Shown here: positions 47,792-61,135 of the stretch, one piece after another
Position numbering within the stretch: position 1 is the stretch's first letter
Layout of the letters: the number at the start of each line of letters is the position of its first letter
Notes under the pieces: generated by a model
Told to the model about the DNA's origin: nothing
Seen by the model: only the letters and a program-made list of their open reading frames with translations
The model's database searches: none
Source of the DNA: Xenophilus sp003671765
GTDB lineage: Bacteria > Pseudomonadota > Gammaproteobacteria > Burkholderiales > Burkholderiaceae_C
Assembly: GCA_051414805.1 (NCBI GenBank)
Contig: CP166702.1
Coordinates: 3,968,001 to 4,032,000, forward strand
Reading direction: 5' to 3'
Length of the DNA: 64,000 nucleotides
Translations under genes and position numbers: made by a program

Positions 47792-48772
47792 ATGTTGAAC
47801 AGGAAGACGTTCTGGCTGCCGATGGTGGCCGCCGTCGCGCTGGTCGCAGGTGCACCCGCCTCGGCCCAGCCGGCGGCCGACTACCCGAACAAGCCCATCA
47901 AGATGGTGCTGCCCTTCGGCGCCGGCGGCGGCGGCGACGTGCTGGGCCGCCTGCTGGCCGACCAGATGAGCCGGCGCCTGAAGCAGCCCATCGTGGTGGA
48001 GAACCGCGTCGGCGCCGCTGGCACCATCGGCACGCAGCACGTGGCCGTGTCGGCGCCCGACGGCTACACGATCATGATCGGCGGCATGACCACGCACCTG
48101 CTCGCACCGGTGACGTACAGCAAGCTGGCCTACGACCCGGTCAAGGATTTCAGCGTCATCGGCCGCATCGGCACCTCGGCGATCGTGATGCTGGCGACGC
48201 CGGACTTCCCGGCCAACAACCTCAGGGAGCTGGTGGCACTCGCCAAGTCGAAGCCCAACCCCACGCAATACGGCAGCTGGGGCATGGGCTCCACCGGCCA
48301 CTTCTGCGGCGAGGTGCTGGCGCAGAAGGGCGGCCTGCAGTTGCAGCACGTGCCCTTCAACGGCACCAACAAGCTGGTGACCGACATGATGGGCGGCCAT
48401 ATCCAGCTCGGGCTGGTCGACATGGCGACCGGCACGCCCTTCGTCAAGGAGGGCAAGCTCAAGGCGCTCGGCGTGTGCACCCAGCGCTCCCCCAGCCTGC
48501 CCGACGTGGCGAGCTACAAGGAACAGGGCATCGACTTCGACCAGCTGCTGTCGTGGGTGATGTATGCACCGGCGAACGTGCCCAAGCCCATCCTCGCCCG
48601 GCTGACCGATGCGCTGCAGGCCTCGCTCAAGGACAAGGAGGTGGTCGACAAGATGCTCGCGCTGGGCATCACGGCCGACTTCCTGCCGGGCGATCAGCAG
48701 GCCGCCGTCAACGCACGCGACATCCAGATCTGGAAGAAGGTCGCGGCGGACGCCAACATCAAGACGGATTGA
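47792..48772 (+). CDS. Bug-family (TctC-type) solute-binding protein
   Basis: 326-aa periplasmic binding protein. Signal peptide (LPMVAAVALVAGAPASAQP), then YPNKPIKMVLPFGAGGGGDVLGRLLADQM and VVENRVGAAGTIGTQHVAVSAPDGYTIMIG (both abridged in reading), typical of Bug proteins of tripartite tricarboxylate transporters. Bug proteins bind carboxylates or related compounds; many in Burkholderiales lack partner TctA/TctB genes nearby, as here. A GGAGA ribosome-binding site precedes the ATG at 47792. It may bring in the substrate of the cluster. Confidence 0.93.
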   Translation: MLNRKTFWLPMVAAVALVAGAPASAQPAADYPNKPIKMVLPFGAGGGGDVLGRLLADQMSRRLKQPIVVENRVGAAGTIGTQHVAVSAPDGYTIMIGGMTTHLLAPVTYSKLAYDPVKDFSVIGRIGTSAIVMLATPDFPANNLRELVALAKSKPNPTQYGSWGMGSTGHFCGEVLAQKGGLQLQHVPFNGTNKLVTDMMGGHIQLGLVDMATGTPFVKEGKLKALGVCTQRSPSLPDVASYKEQGIDFDQLLSWVMYAPANVPKPILARLTDALQASLKDKEVVDKMLALGITADFLPGDQQAAVNARDIQIWKKVAADANIKTD

Positions 48773-48779
48773 AGCAGCG

Positions 48780-49589
48780 ATGGACGCTTCGGCCCTGAAC
48801 CCGGTGCGCACCGACACCGGTGCATTGCTCGCCGGCCGCGTGGCCGTGATCTCCGGCGCCGGCCGCCCCAAGGGCATCGGCAAGGCAACGGCGCGGCTCT
48901 TCCTCGCGCACGGCGCGCGCGTGGCGCTGCTCGATGTGAACGGGGAAGAAGCCCGTGCGGCCGCGGCCGACCTCAACAATGCGGCGGACAGCGAGCGCGC
49001 CCGCGGCTGGGCCTGCGACGTGGCCGACGCCGCGGCCTGCAGGGCCGCCATCGACGGCGTCCTGGCGTGGTCCGGTGGCGCGCTCGACATCCTCGTCAAC
49101 AACGCGGGCCTGACGCAGAAGCGCGGTGTGGCCGAGATCACCAAGGCCGATTACGACACCGTGACCGACGTGGTGCTGCGCGGCACGCTGCTGCTGTCGC
49201 AGGCGGCGCTGCCGGTCATGCGCGCGCGGCACGGCGGCAGCATCGTCAACGTGTCGTCGATGTCGGCGCAGCAGGGCGGCGGCATCTTCGGCGGCGCGCA
49301 CTACTGCGCCGCCAAGGCCGGCGTGCTGGGCCTCACGCGCGCGATGGCGCGCGAGCTGGGCGCCGAAGGCATCCGCGTCAACGCCATCGCGCCGGGCCTC
49401 ATCCTCACCGACTTCTCGCGCACCGGCCGCAGCGACGAGGACAAGCACGCCAGCGGCGGCGGCTGGCCCCTGCCGCGCGCGGGCCACGCGGCCGAGATCG
49501 CGGGCGCCTGCCTCTTCCTCGCGTCAGACCTGTCGTCGTACGTGACGGGGACGACGATCGACGTCAATGGCGGCGCGCATATGCGCTGA
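48780..49589 (+). CDS. Short-chain dehydrogenase/reductase (FabG-like)
   Basis: 269 aa. Nucleotide loop VISGAGRPKGIGKATARLFLAHGA, NNAG in LVNNAGLTQKRG, catalytic Ser in IVNVSSMSAQQGGG and YCAAK with Tyr and Lys, IRVNAIAPGLILTDF, and the terminal LSSYVTGTTIDVNGGAHM. A classical SDR with a slightly expanded Gly loop. 7 bp separate it from the Bug gene and 10 bp from the MDR gene, indicating a single operon; substrate unknown. Confidence 0.93.
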   Translation: MDASALNPVRTDTGALLAGRVAVISGAGRPKGIGKATARLFLAHGARVALLDVNGEEARAAAADLNNAADSERARGWACDVADAAACRAAIDGVLAWSGGALDILVNNAGLTQKRGVAEITKADYDTVTDVVLRGTLLLSQAALPVMRARHGGSIVNVSSMSAQQGGGIFGGAHYCAAKAGVLGLTRAMARELGAEGIRVNAIAPGLILTDFSRTGRSDEDKHASGGGWPLPRAGHAAEIAGACLFLASDLSSYVTGTTIDVNGGAHMR

Positions 49590-49599
49590 GGACTGGAGC

Positions 49600-50607
49600 A
49601 TGTCCACTGCTGCCCTTCCCACCACCATGCGCGCCGCCGTCCAGGCCGGCGCCGACGGCGTGCGCGTGCAGACCGTGCCACTGCCTCGTCCGGGGCCGAC
49701 CGAAATCCTGGTGCGCGTGCGCGCCAGCGCGCTCAACCGCGCCGACCTCGGCCTGGCCGAGGGACGCCGGCACGGGCCGCACGGCGGACCAGGGACCGTG
49801 CTCGGCCTGGAGTGGGCCGGCGAGGTGGTGTCGGCCGGGTGGCAGGTCGACGGCGTCAGGCCGGGCGATCGGGTCATGTGCTCGGGCATCGGCGCCTTCG
49901 CCGAATACGCGGTGACCGACTACCGGCGCAGCTTCCCCCTGCCCCACCCGGCCATGGACACCGCACAGGCCGCCTGCCTTCCGATCGCGCTGCGCACCAT
50001 GCACGATGCCCTGGTCACGCAGGGCGGATTGCGCGCCGGGCAGTCGGTGTTGATCCAGGGCGCCTCCTCGGGCGTCGGGCTGATGGGACTGCAGTTGGCG
50101 CGTCACCTGGGCGCCGGGCTGGTGCTCGGCACGTCGACCACCCCCGAGCGGCGCGGGCGGCTGGCGGACTTCGGCGCCCATCGCGCGCTGGACACCACCG
50201 ATCCGCGCTGGGTGGAGGCCGTCCTGGCGCACACCGGCGGACGCGGCGTGGACCTCGTCATCGACCAGCTCTCCGGCCCCTACGCCAGCCTCAACCTGCA
50301 GGCGACCGCCATCGGCGGCTGCGTGGTGAACGTCGGTCGCATGGCGGGCCAGAGCGCCGTCTTCGACTTCGAGACGCATTCGATGCGCCGCATCCGCTAC
50401 CAGGGCGTGACCTTCCGCACCCGCAGCGTGGACGAGGTGGCGGCCATTGCCGAGCGGGTGCGTGCCCACCTCTGGCCGGCCCTCGCCGCGGGACAGCTCG
50501 GACTGCCGATCGACGTCCGCCTGCCCCTGGAGGCCGTGCCGCAGGCGCTGGCGCGCATGCGCGCCAACGATCACTTCGGCAAGATCGTCATCGAGCAGCC
50601 GGCCTGA
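49600..50607 (+). CDS. MDR-family quinone oxidoreductase-like protein
   Basis: 335 aa medium-chain dehydrogenase/reductase lacking the zinc-binding Cys/His set. N-terminal GroES-like domain (EILVRVRASALNRADLGLAEG, LGLEWAGEVVSAG) and Rossmann domain with LIQGASSGVGLMGLQLARHLGAG (abridged in reading), typical of NADPH:quinone reductases or zeta-crystallins. ATG at 49600 is preceded by GGAG. Last gene of the operon before a hairpin formed around its own stop codon. Probably an NADPH-dependent reductase of the unknown pathway. Confidence 0.92.
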   Translation: MSTAALPTTMRAAVQAGADGVRVQTVPLPRPGPTEILVRVRASALNRADLGLAEGRRHGPHGGPGTVLGLEWAGEVVSAGWQVDGVRPGDRVMCSGIGAFAEYAVTDYRRSFPLPHPAMDTAQAACLPIALRTMHDALVTQGGLRAGQSVLIQGASSGVGLMGLQLARHLGAGLVLGTSTTPERRGRLADFGAHRALDTTDPRWVEAVLAHTGGRGVDLVIDQLSGPYASLNLQATAIGGCVVNVGRMAGQSAVFDFETHSMRRIRYQGVTFRTRSVDEVAAIAERVRAHLWPALAAGQLGLPIDVRLPLEAVPQALARMRANDHFGKIVIEQPA

Positions 50608-50618
50608 GCCTCAGGCCG
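50600..50618. terminator. Hairpin made of the two convergent stop codons
   Basis: CGGCCTGA (50600-50607), loop GCC, TCAGGCCG (50611-50618): a perfect 8-bp stem in which the MDR stop TGA and the stop of the convergent aldo/keto reductase gene pair with each other. It probably terminates or protects both transcripts; no T-run. Confidence 0.6.
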
Positions 50619-51678
50619 CCGGATCGCGCAGCTCCCAGCGGATCTTGTCGATCTCCGCCAGCAGCTCGGTCGACAGCGTGGTGCCCCAGGCGTCGATGTC
50701 CTCGTCCAGCTGCGCCAGCGAGGTCACGCCGATGATGGTGCTGGCCACCTGCCACTTGGTGTAGCAGAAGGCCAGTGCCATCTGCGCCGGCGTCATGCCG
50801 TGGTCGCGCGCGAGCTGGTTGTAGCGGCGCGCGGCGGTGAGCGCCTCGGGCCGGCCCCAGCGCTGCTTGCGCACCGACTCGTAACTGGCGATGCGCGCGC
50901 CCTTGGGCGCATCGGGGCCGGTGGTGCCGCCCAGGTCGTACTTGCCGGTGAGCAGGCCGAAGGCGAGCGGCGAGTAGGCCAGCAGCGACACGTCCAGCCG
51001 ATGCATGGTCTCGTCCAGGCCGTTCTCCAGCGCGCGGCTCACGAGGCAGTACACGTTCTGCACCGTGGCCACGCGCGGCAGGCCGTGCTGCTCGGCCAGG
51101 CGGACGAACTCGTGCACGCCGTAGGGCGTCTCGTTCGACAGGCCGATGTATCGCACCTTGCCGGCTTTCACCAGGCCACCCAGCGCCTCGAGCTGCTCGT
51201 GGATGGAGGTCTGCGTGCGCTCGAGCTTCGGGTCGTAGTAGATGTTGCCGAAGGCCGGCACGTTGCGCTCGGGCCAGTGGATCTGGTAGAGGTCGATGAC
51301 CTCGGTCTGCAGGCGCCTGAGGCTGCCCTCGCAGGAGGCGACGATGTCGGCCGCCGTCATGCCGCCGCCTTCGCGCACCCAGGGCATGCCGCGCGAGGGG
51401 CCGGCGACCTTGGTGGCGAGCGTCAGCTTCTGCCGCGCGCCGGGGTTCTTCGCGAACCAGTTGCCGATGATGGTCTCGGTGGCGCCGTAGGTTTCCTTGC
51501 GGGCCGGCACGGCGTACATCTCGGCCGTGTCGATGAAGTCGACGCCGCGCTCCAGCGAGCGGCTCAGGATGGCGTGCGCGGTCGGTTCGTCGACCTGCTC
51601 GCCGAAGGTCATGGTGCCGAGGCAGATGGGAGTGACGCGCAACTCGCTGCGGCCGAGGGTGACTTGGGGGAGGTTCAT
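50611..51678 (-). CDS. Aldo/keto reductase (Tas-like)
   Basis: 355 aa, NADPH-dependent (beta/alpha)8 reductase. Tetrad residues are visible: Asp and Tyr in DFIDTAEMYAVPARKETYG, Lys in LATKVAG, and His in YQIHWPERNVPAFG. The long form with MTFGEQ early and a C-terminal TSLAQLDEDIDAWGTTLS matches the Tas/YajO group. It converges on the catabolic operon; whether it belongs to that pathway or acts on unrelated aldehydes is uncertain. Confidence 0.93.
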   Translation of the reverse strand: MNLPQVTLGRSELRVTPICLGTMTFGEQVDEPTAHAILSRSLERGVDFIDTAEMYAVPARKETYGATETIIGNWFAKNPGARQKLTLATKVAGPSRGMPWVREGGGMTAADIVASCEGSLRRLQTEVIDLYQIHWPERNVPAFGNIYYDPKLERTQTSIHEQLEALGGLVKAGKVRYIGLSNETPYGVHEFVRLAEQHGLPRVATVQNVYCLVSRALENGLDETMHRLDVSLLAYSPLAFGLLTGKYDLGGTTGPDAPKGARIASYESVRKQRWGRPEALTAARRYNQLARDHGMTPAQMALAFCYTKWQVASTIIGVTSLAQLDEDIDAWGTTLSTELLAEIDKIRWELRDPAA

Positions 51679-51747
51679 GCCCGGATGCTACCGCCGGGTA
51701 CGCGCACGTGCGCTTGCGTGGGGCGGAGGCCCCGAAAGCAGGACCGT

Positions 51748-51803
51748 TGCTATGAAATCGATAGCCGCCGGCGCAGGCGGGGCGCGCGCTGCAGCCCGAT
51801 TTT
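51748..51803 (+). repeat. Bipartite palindromic repeat, copy 7
   Basis: Module 1 GCTATGAAATCGATAGC (51749-51765), a GC-rich second module with a less perfect hairpin (GCCGGCGCAGGCGGGGC), and tail GCGCTGCAGCCCGATTTT, identical to the tail of copy 6. It lies between the AKR start and the ABC ATPase stop, in a 140-bp gap between two minus-strand genes. Confidence 0.9.
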
Positions 51804-51818
51804 CCTCGGGACTTCGGT

Positions 51819-52918
<1,100 letters not shown>

Positions 52919-52922
<4 letters not shown>

Positions 52923-54652
52923 GAAGTGGACCTTTCAGGCGTGCGCGTGCGTTCTGCAAAACGGTGCGACGCCCAGGTGCCCAGCGCCACGACCACCACG
53001 GCCAGCACCCCCAGCGCCGCGCCCGGCCCGCGCCCCGACACGCTCTGCATGTAGAGGTAGATGCCGTAGCTCATCGGCGCCTGGCTCTCGGCGGAGGTGA
53101 GCAGGATGGTGGCCGACAGCTCCACCGCCGCCGTGATGAAGCTGGTGACGAAGCCGGCCAGGATGCCCCCGGCCATGAGCGGCACCATCACGCGGCGCAC
53201 GGTGCGCCAGCGCGTGGCGCCCAGGCTCTGCGCCACCTCTTCCAGCGACAGGTGCACCTGCTGCAGCGCCGCCATGCAGGCGCGCAGCGCATAGGGCAGC
53301 CGGCGTACCGCGTAGGCCAGCATGATCAGCACCCAGCTCGTGACCACCGGCGAATCGGTGAACGGGATGTTCACGCCCTTGAAGAGCCGCAGGTAGCCGA
53401 TGGCCAGCACCAGGCCCGGAATCGCCAGGGCAATGGAGGCCAGCGAATCGAGCCAGCGCCGCGCCGGCAGCGCCGTGCGCAGGATGAGCCAGGCGATCGC
53501 CGTGCCGATGAGCACGTCCAGCCCCGCGGCCAGCAGGCAGTACAGCAGCGTGTTGCCGATCATGTGCTGCGCGTCGCTGAACACCGCCGCATAGTGGTCG
53601 AGCGTGTACGCATCGGGCAGGACCGAGAAGCTCCACACCTTGGCAAAGGACATCAGCAGGATCGCCAGGTGCGGCGCCAGCACGATCGCCAGCACCAGGC
53701 CGATCCAGCCATAGGCCAGCACCGATTCCCAGCCCGCGAGTCGCCGGCGCTGCAGGCTGCTGCCGCCCTTCTGCAGGGTGGCGTAGTCGCGCCCCTGCGT
53801 CATGCGGGCAGCCAGCCACAGCGCGAGGATCGAGAAGCCGATCATCAGCACGCTGATGACGTAGCCCATCGGGTCGTCGATGCCCACCGAGGTGATGCGC
53901 AGGTAAGCCTGCGGCGCCAGCATGTTGGTCACGCCCATGACCAGCGGCGTGCCCAGGTCGTCGAACACCTTGACGAAGACCAGCGCCGCGCCGGCCAGGA
54001 AGCCCGGCATCGCGAGCGGAAAGATGATGCGGCGAAAGAGCCGGAAGCCCCGCGCGCCGAGGTTCTGCGCGGACTCCTCCATCGCGCCGTCGATGTTGCG
54101 CAGCGCGGCCACCAGGTTCAGCAGGATGAACGGAAAGTAATGGATGCTTTCGACGAAGGTGACGCCCACCAGCCCGTCCATGATCGGCACCTTGAAGCCG
54201 AACCACTGGTCGAGCAGCAGGTTGACGCTGCCGTTGCGCCCGAAGATGAGCTGCAGCGCCACCGCGCCGACGAAGGGCGGCATCACCAGCGGCAGCACGC
54301 CCAGCGTCTGGATCAGCAGCGCGCCGCGGAACTCGAAGCGCACCGTGAGGTAGGCCAGCGGCACGGCGATCAGCGAGGCGAAGAACACGCTCGCGAGCGC
54401 CACGACCAGGCTGTTGAGAAAGGCCTCGGTGAACAGGCTCTGGCCGAAGAAGTTGCCGAAGTGGCCCAGCGTGAAGCCGCCTGAGCCGTCGACGAAAGCC
54501 GTGTAGACCACCAGCCCCACGGGCACCAGCAGGAACACGAGCAGGAAGGCCAGCACCGCGCCGGCCACCGCCCAGGCTCCCCAGCCCGCGCCTTCGCGGC
54601 GGCGCAGCGCCGGCACCGACCCGCCCGGCGCCGGGACCGTCGCGGGCGTCAC
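52919..54652 (-). CDS. ABC transporter permease, two fused membrane domains
   Basis: 577 aa with about twelve helices in two binding-protein-dependent transport domains, each with an EAA-like loop: EESAQNLGARGFRLFRRIIFPLAMPG and EEVAQSLGATRWRTVRRVMVPLMAGG. This fused architecture is that of ferric-iron FbpB and phosphonate PhnV-type permeases. GTG start at 54652 overlaps the binding-protein stop (GTGA), indicating translational coupling. The order SBP–permease–ATPase is standard. Confidence 0.95.
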
Positions 54653-55983
54653 TTCGCCAGCGCCGCGGCCTGCCTGGCCAGTTCGGTCGCCTTGGCGTAG
54701 TTGGCCTTCGCCTTGCCGGCCCAGAGTTCCTCCTGGCCGGTGAGCTGCTTGCTCACGGCGACGTCACGCCGGTTCTTGCGGAAGAGCTCGAGGAACTGCT
54801 CGTTCTTCACCGTGTCCGCGCCGACCAGCGAGGCGTACGCGAAGCCCCTTGCCTGCTTGACCAGCTCGCTGCCCTGCGCGTTCGGCCTGGCCTTGAGCTT
54901 CTTCTCGGCTTCGTGGATGGCCTGGGTCGCGGCCTGCAATTCCTTGAGGCGGAAGGTCACCATCTGGTCGAACAGGCTCACCACCACCTGGTAGCGCGAC
55001 TCCGACAGTTCGGAGTCGAACTGCACCTTGGCCTTCTTCGCCACGGCCTGGATGTCGGGGTAGCCGGCGGGCACCTTCAGGTCGGCGTAGGGCAGCACCG
55101 GCAGGCGGCTGATCTTGGGTTCGAGCAGCAGCTGCTGGCCGTCCTTGCTCAGCGTGAAGGCGATGAACTTCTTCGCCTCGTCGGCGTTCTTCGCGCCCGT
55201 CACCAGGCCGATGTTGGCCGGCACCACGGCCGTCACGCTGGGGTAGGCGAACTCGACCGGGAAGCCCGAGTACTTGCCCGCGAGGCCGAAGAAGTCGATC
55301 ACCAGGCCGATGCCGAACTGGCCGCTGTTCACGCCGTCGGGCACGCCGAAGCTGCGGTCGGTCACGGCCGCGCAGTTGCCCATGATCTCGAGCAGCTGCG
55401 TCCAGCCCTTGTCCCAGCCCTCGCCCTGCAGCAGCGTCTCGACCGTGAGGTGCGTGGTGCCCGAACGCGAGGGCGAGCTGATGGCGACGTGGCCGAAGTA
55501 CTCGGGCCGCGCGAGGTCGCTCCATTCCTTCGGCGCCGGCAGCTTGTTGGCCTGCAGGTACCGGGTGTTCCACATCATCCCGTAGCCCGCGAGCGCCTGG
55601 CCGTAGTACAGGCCCTGCGGGTCGTTGATGGGGTAGTTGCCGATCTTGGCCGGCACGTGCGGGTTCTTCACCTCGGGCGCGGCGGTGAGCAGCTTGTCGC
55701 GGGCCAGCACTTCGAAGGCGTCGGGCGCGCTGGCCCACATCACGTCGGGCCGCTGGCCCGCGGGCAACTCCTTGATGTAGGCGATGGAGGCCGTGGTGTT
55801 CTTGTTCAGCACCTCCAGCTTGATGCCCGCGTTCGCTGCCTCGAAGGCCTTCTTGTAGGCGTCGGTCAGCTCCTTGGGAAAGGAGGTGATCACGGTCACG
55901 GTGCCGGCCGGGGCCAGCGTGCCGAAGGCGGCCAGCAGGCTCGCGGCGAGCAGGCCGCGCGCGGCGCGAAAGGGGGTGGGCAT
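54649..55983 (-). CDS. ABC transporter substrate-binding protein with long helical tail
   Basis: 444 aa. Signal peptide (RGLLAASLLAAFGTLAPAG), then a type-II periplasmic binding fold (VTVITSFPKELTDAYKKAFEA, RPDVMWASAPDAFEVLARDKL, GMMWNTRYLQANKLPAPKEWSDLA) related to Fe3+, thiamine or phosphonate binders. After about residue 335 comes an extra helical, Lys/Ala/Gln-rich region (VVSLFDQMVTFRLKELQAATQAIHEAEKK, read in parts) not usual for this family, which makes it about 100 aa longer than typical. Start ATG at 55983. First gene of the importer operon, divergent from an alpha/beta hydrolase. Confidence 0.9.
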   Translation of the reverse strand: MPTPFRAARGLLAASLLAAFGTLAPAGTVTVITSFPKELTDAYKKAFEAANAGIKLEVLNKNTTASIAYIKELPAGQRPDVMWASAPDAFEVLARDKLLTAAPEVKNPHVPAKIGNYPINDPQGLYYGQALAGYGMMWNTRYLQANKLPAPKEWSDLARPEYFGHVAISSPSRSGTTHLTVETLLQGEGWDKGWTQLLEIMGNCAAVTDRSFGVPDGVNSGQFGIGLVIDFFGLAGKYSGFPVEFAYPSVTAVVPANIGLVTGAKNADEAKKFIAFTLSKDGQQLLLEPKISRLPVLPYADLKVPAGYPDIQAVAKKAKVQFDSELSESRYQVVVSLFDQMVTFRLKELQAATQAIHEAEKKLKARPNAQGSELVKQARGFAYASLVGADTVKNEQFLELFRKNRRDVAVSKQLTGQEELWAGKAKANYAKATELARQAAALAK

Positions 55984-56091
55984 GGGCGTCTCCTGGGTCC
56001 GTCGTTCTGTTCGAAGGCGGCGACTCTAGCCCGCACCCGCGCCGGACCGCAGCAGGAATTTCCTTCACAGGGTTGACCCCCAATCCAAGAA

Positions 56092-56147
56092 GAAATCGGG
56101 CTGCAGCGCCCGCCCCGCCTGCGCAGGCAGCTACGTTTTTCATAGCA
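56092..56147 (-). repeat. Bipartite palindromic repeat, copy 8
   Basis: On the minus strand: module 1 GCTATGAAAAACGTAGC (plus 56130-56146), GC-rich second module (GCCTGCGCAGGCGGGGCGGGC), tail GCTGCAGCCCGATTTC. It lies in the 222-bp divergent region between the ABC binding-protein and hydrolase starts, a place where such a hairpin could affect promoters. Confidence 0.88.
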
Positions 56148-56205
56148 GACGCCCTGTCCTGCGCCGGACTGGCCCGGGCGCGCGCACTGCCTATGATCGG
56201 CCGCC

Positions 56206-57123
56206 ATGTACGTCCCCCGCCGCCCTGCCCGCTCCGAGTTCGTCCCCGTGCGCAATCTGCGCTACCACGTGCTGACCTGGGGCGAGCCCGCCGACGCCCG
56301 CCCACCGCTGGTGCTGCTGCACGGCTGGATGGACGTGGGCGCGTCGTGGCAGTTCGTGGTCGACGCGATGCGCGAGGAGCGCTTCATCGTCGCGCCCGAC
56401 TGGCGCGGCTACGGCCTGACCGAAGGCGGCGGCGTCGACAACTACTGGCTGCCCGACTACCTGGCCGACCTCGACTGGTTGCTCGACCACTATGCGGGCG
56501 ATCGCGCCGTCGACCTGGTGGGCCACAGCATGGGCGGCAACGTGGCCATGCACTACGCCGGCGTGCGGCCCAAGCGGCTGCGCCGCGTGGTCAATCTCGA
56601 AGGCTTCGGCATGCCCGCCTACCGCGCCGACGAAGCGCCGGCGCGCTACGGCCGCTGGATCGACGAACTCAAGCGCCTGCACGCCGGCGGCATGGACCTG
56701 GCCAGCTACCCGGCGGCCGAGGGCGTGGCGCGCCGGCTCATGAAAACCAATCCGCGGCTCACGCAGGACAAGGCCGACTGGCTGGCCCGCCAGTGGGCGA
56801 GCTGCACGAAGGATGGCGAAGGCGCCGAGCGCTGGAACATCCTCGGCGACCCGGCGCACAAGGTGATCAACGCCAACCTGTTCCGCGTCGACGAGGCGCT
56901 GGCGCTGTACGCCGCGATCGAGGCGCCGGTGCTGGCCGTGGAGGCCAGCGACGACAGCCTGCGCGGCTGGTGGGGCAAGCGCTACTCGCTCGAGGAATAC
57001 CACGAGCGGCTCAAGTCGGTGCGCGACGTGCGCATCGCGCAGGTCGACGACGCGGCCCACATGCTGCACCACGACCAGCCCGAGCGCGTGGCCGGGCTGA
57101 TCGAGGACTTCCTGGCCGGCTGA
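56206..57123 (+). CDS. Alpha/beta hydrolase
   Basis: 305 aa. Oxyanion-hole HGWMDVGASWQ, nucleophile elbow LVGHSMGGNVAMHYAG (Ser), and C-terminal His in QVDDAAHMLHHDQPERVAGLI form the usual triad together with an acidic residue between. Resembles ester or lactone hydrolases and haloalkane dehalogenase-like enzymes; substrate unknown. No signal peptide, so cytosolic. Start ATG at 56206; a repeat copy lies 59 bp upstream. Confidence 0.92.
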   Translation: MYVPRRPARSEFVPVRNLRYHVLTWGEPADARPPLVLLHGWMDVGASWQFVVDAMREERFIVAPDWRGYGLTEGGGVDNYWLPDYLADLDWLLDHYAGDRAVDLVGHSMGGNVAMHYAGVRPKRLRRVVNLEGFGMPAYRADEAPARYGRWIDELKRLHAGGMDLASYPAAEGVARRLMKTNPRLTQDKADWLARQWASCTKDGEGAERWNILGDPAHKVINANLFRVDEALALYAAIEAPVLAVEASDDSLRGWWGKRYSLEEYHERLKSVRDVRIAQVDDAAHMLHHDQPERVAGLIEDFLAG

Positions 57124-57139
57124 AGCCGGCGCCGCGTTC

Positions 57140-57415
57140 TCAGAGGCGCGGGTCTTCCTCGGCCTCCAGCTCGGGCTGCGACTCGCCCAGGCGCGTGTCG
57201 GCGTCGTGCGCGGGCACCTCGGGCGCGGCCTCGTCGGCGCGGCGCTCCTCATGCTCGGCCAATGCCGCTTCGCCCGCGGCGCGCGCGGCATCGGCGGTGT
57301 CGAAGCGCTCGCCACCCACGTGCGCGGTGCCGGTGCCGGTCTCGCCCACGGGCACATGCCGCCACTGGTAGCGGTCGTCGTCGGTCGGTTCGATTTCCAC
57401 GGTCCATCGGCTCAT
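57140..57415 (-). CDS. Small acidic protein of unknown function
   Basis: 91 aa, no known family. It begins MSRWTVEIEPTDDDRYQW with Trp and acidic residues, then GERFDTADAARAAGEAALAEHEERRADEA, and ends in a very acidic tail (DTRLGESQPELEAEEDPRL). No signal or membrane segment. The ATG at 57415 has AGGAG 8 nt upstream. Converges on the hydrolase gene. The frame stays open for 1335 codons across the opposite strand of the kinase gene, but only this part looks coding. Confidence 0.7.
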   Translation of the reverse strand: MSRWTVEIEPTDDDRYQWRHVPVGETGTGTAHVGGERFDTADAARAAGEAALAEHEERRADEAAPEVPAHDADTRLGESQPELEAEEDPRL

Positions 57416-57631
57416 GAAGTGCTCCTTTGCAAGATCTGGATGTGATCGACGCGCGAGCTTCCCGCGCGGCGAGCGCACGCCCTGGCGGCCAAGCCAGCGT
57501 CGCGTTGCAGGAGGAGCCCCACACGCGGGCGCGCTTCGTTCGCCGATCGCGCCTTTTTCCGACACGCGTGCGGCCACGCTTCGGGCAGACTGCGTCGGTT
57601 TTGCCCCGACGCCCACCCTGCGCGAGCGCCC

Positions 57632-61131
<3,500 letters not shown>

Positions 61132-61135
<4 letters not shown>

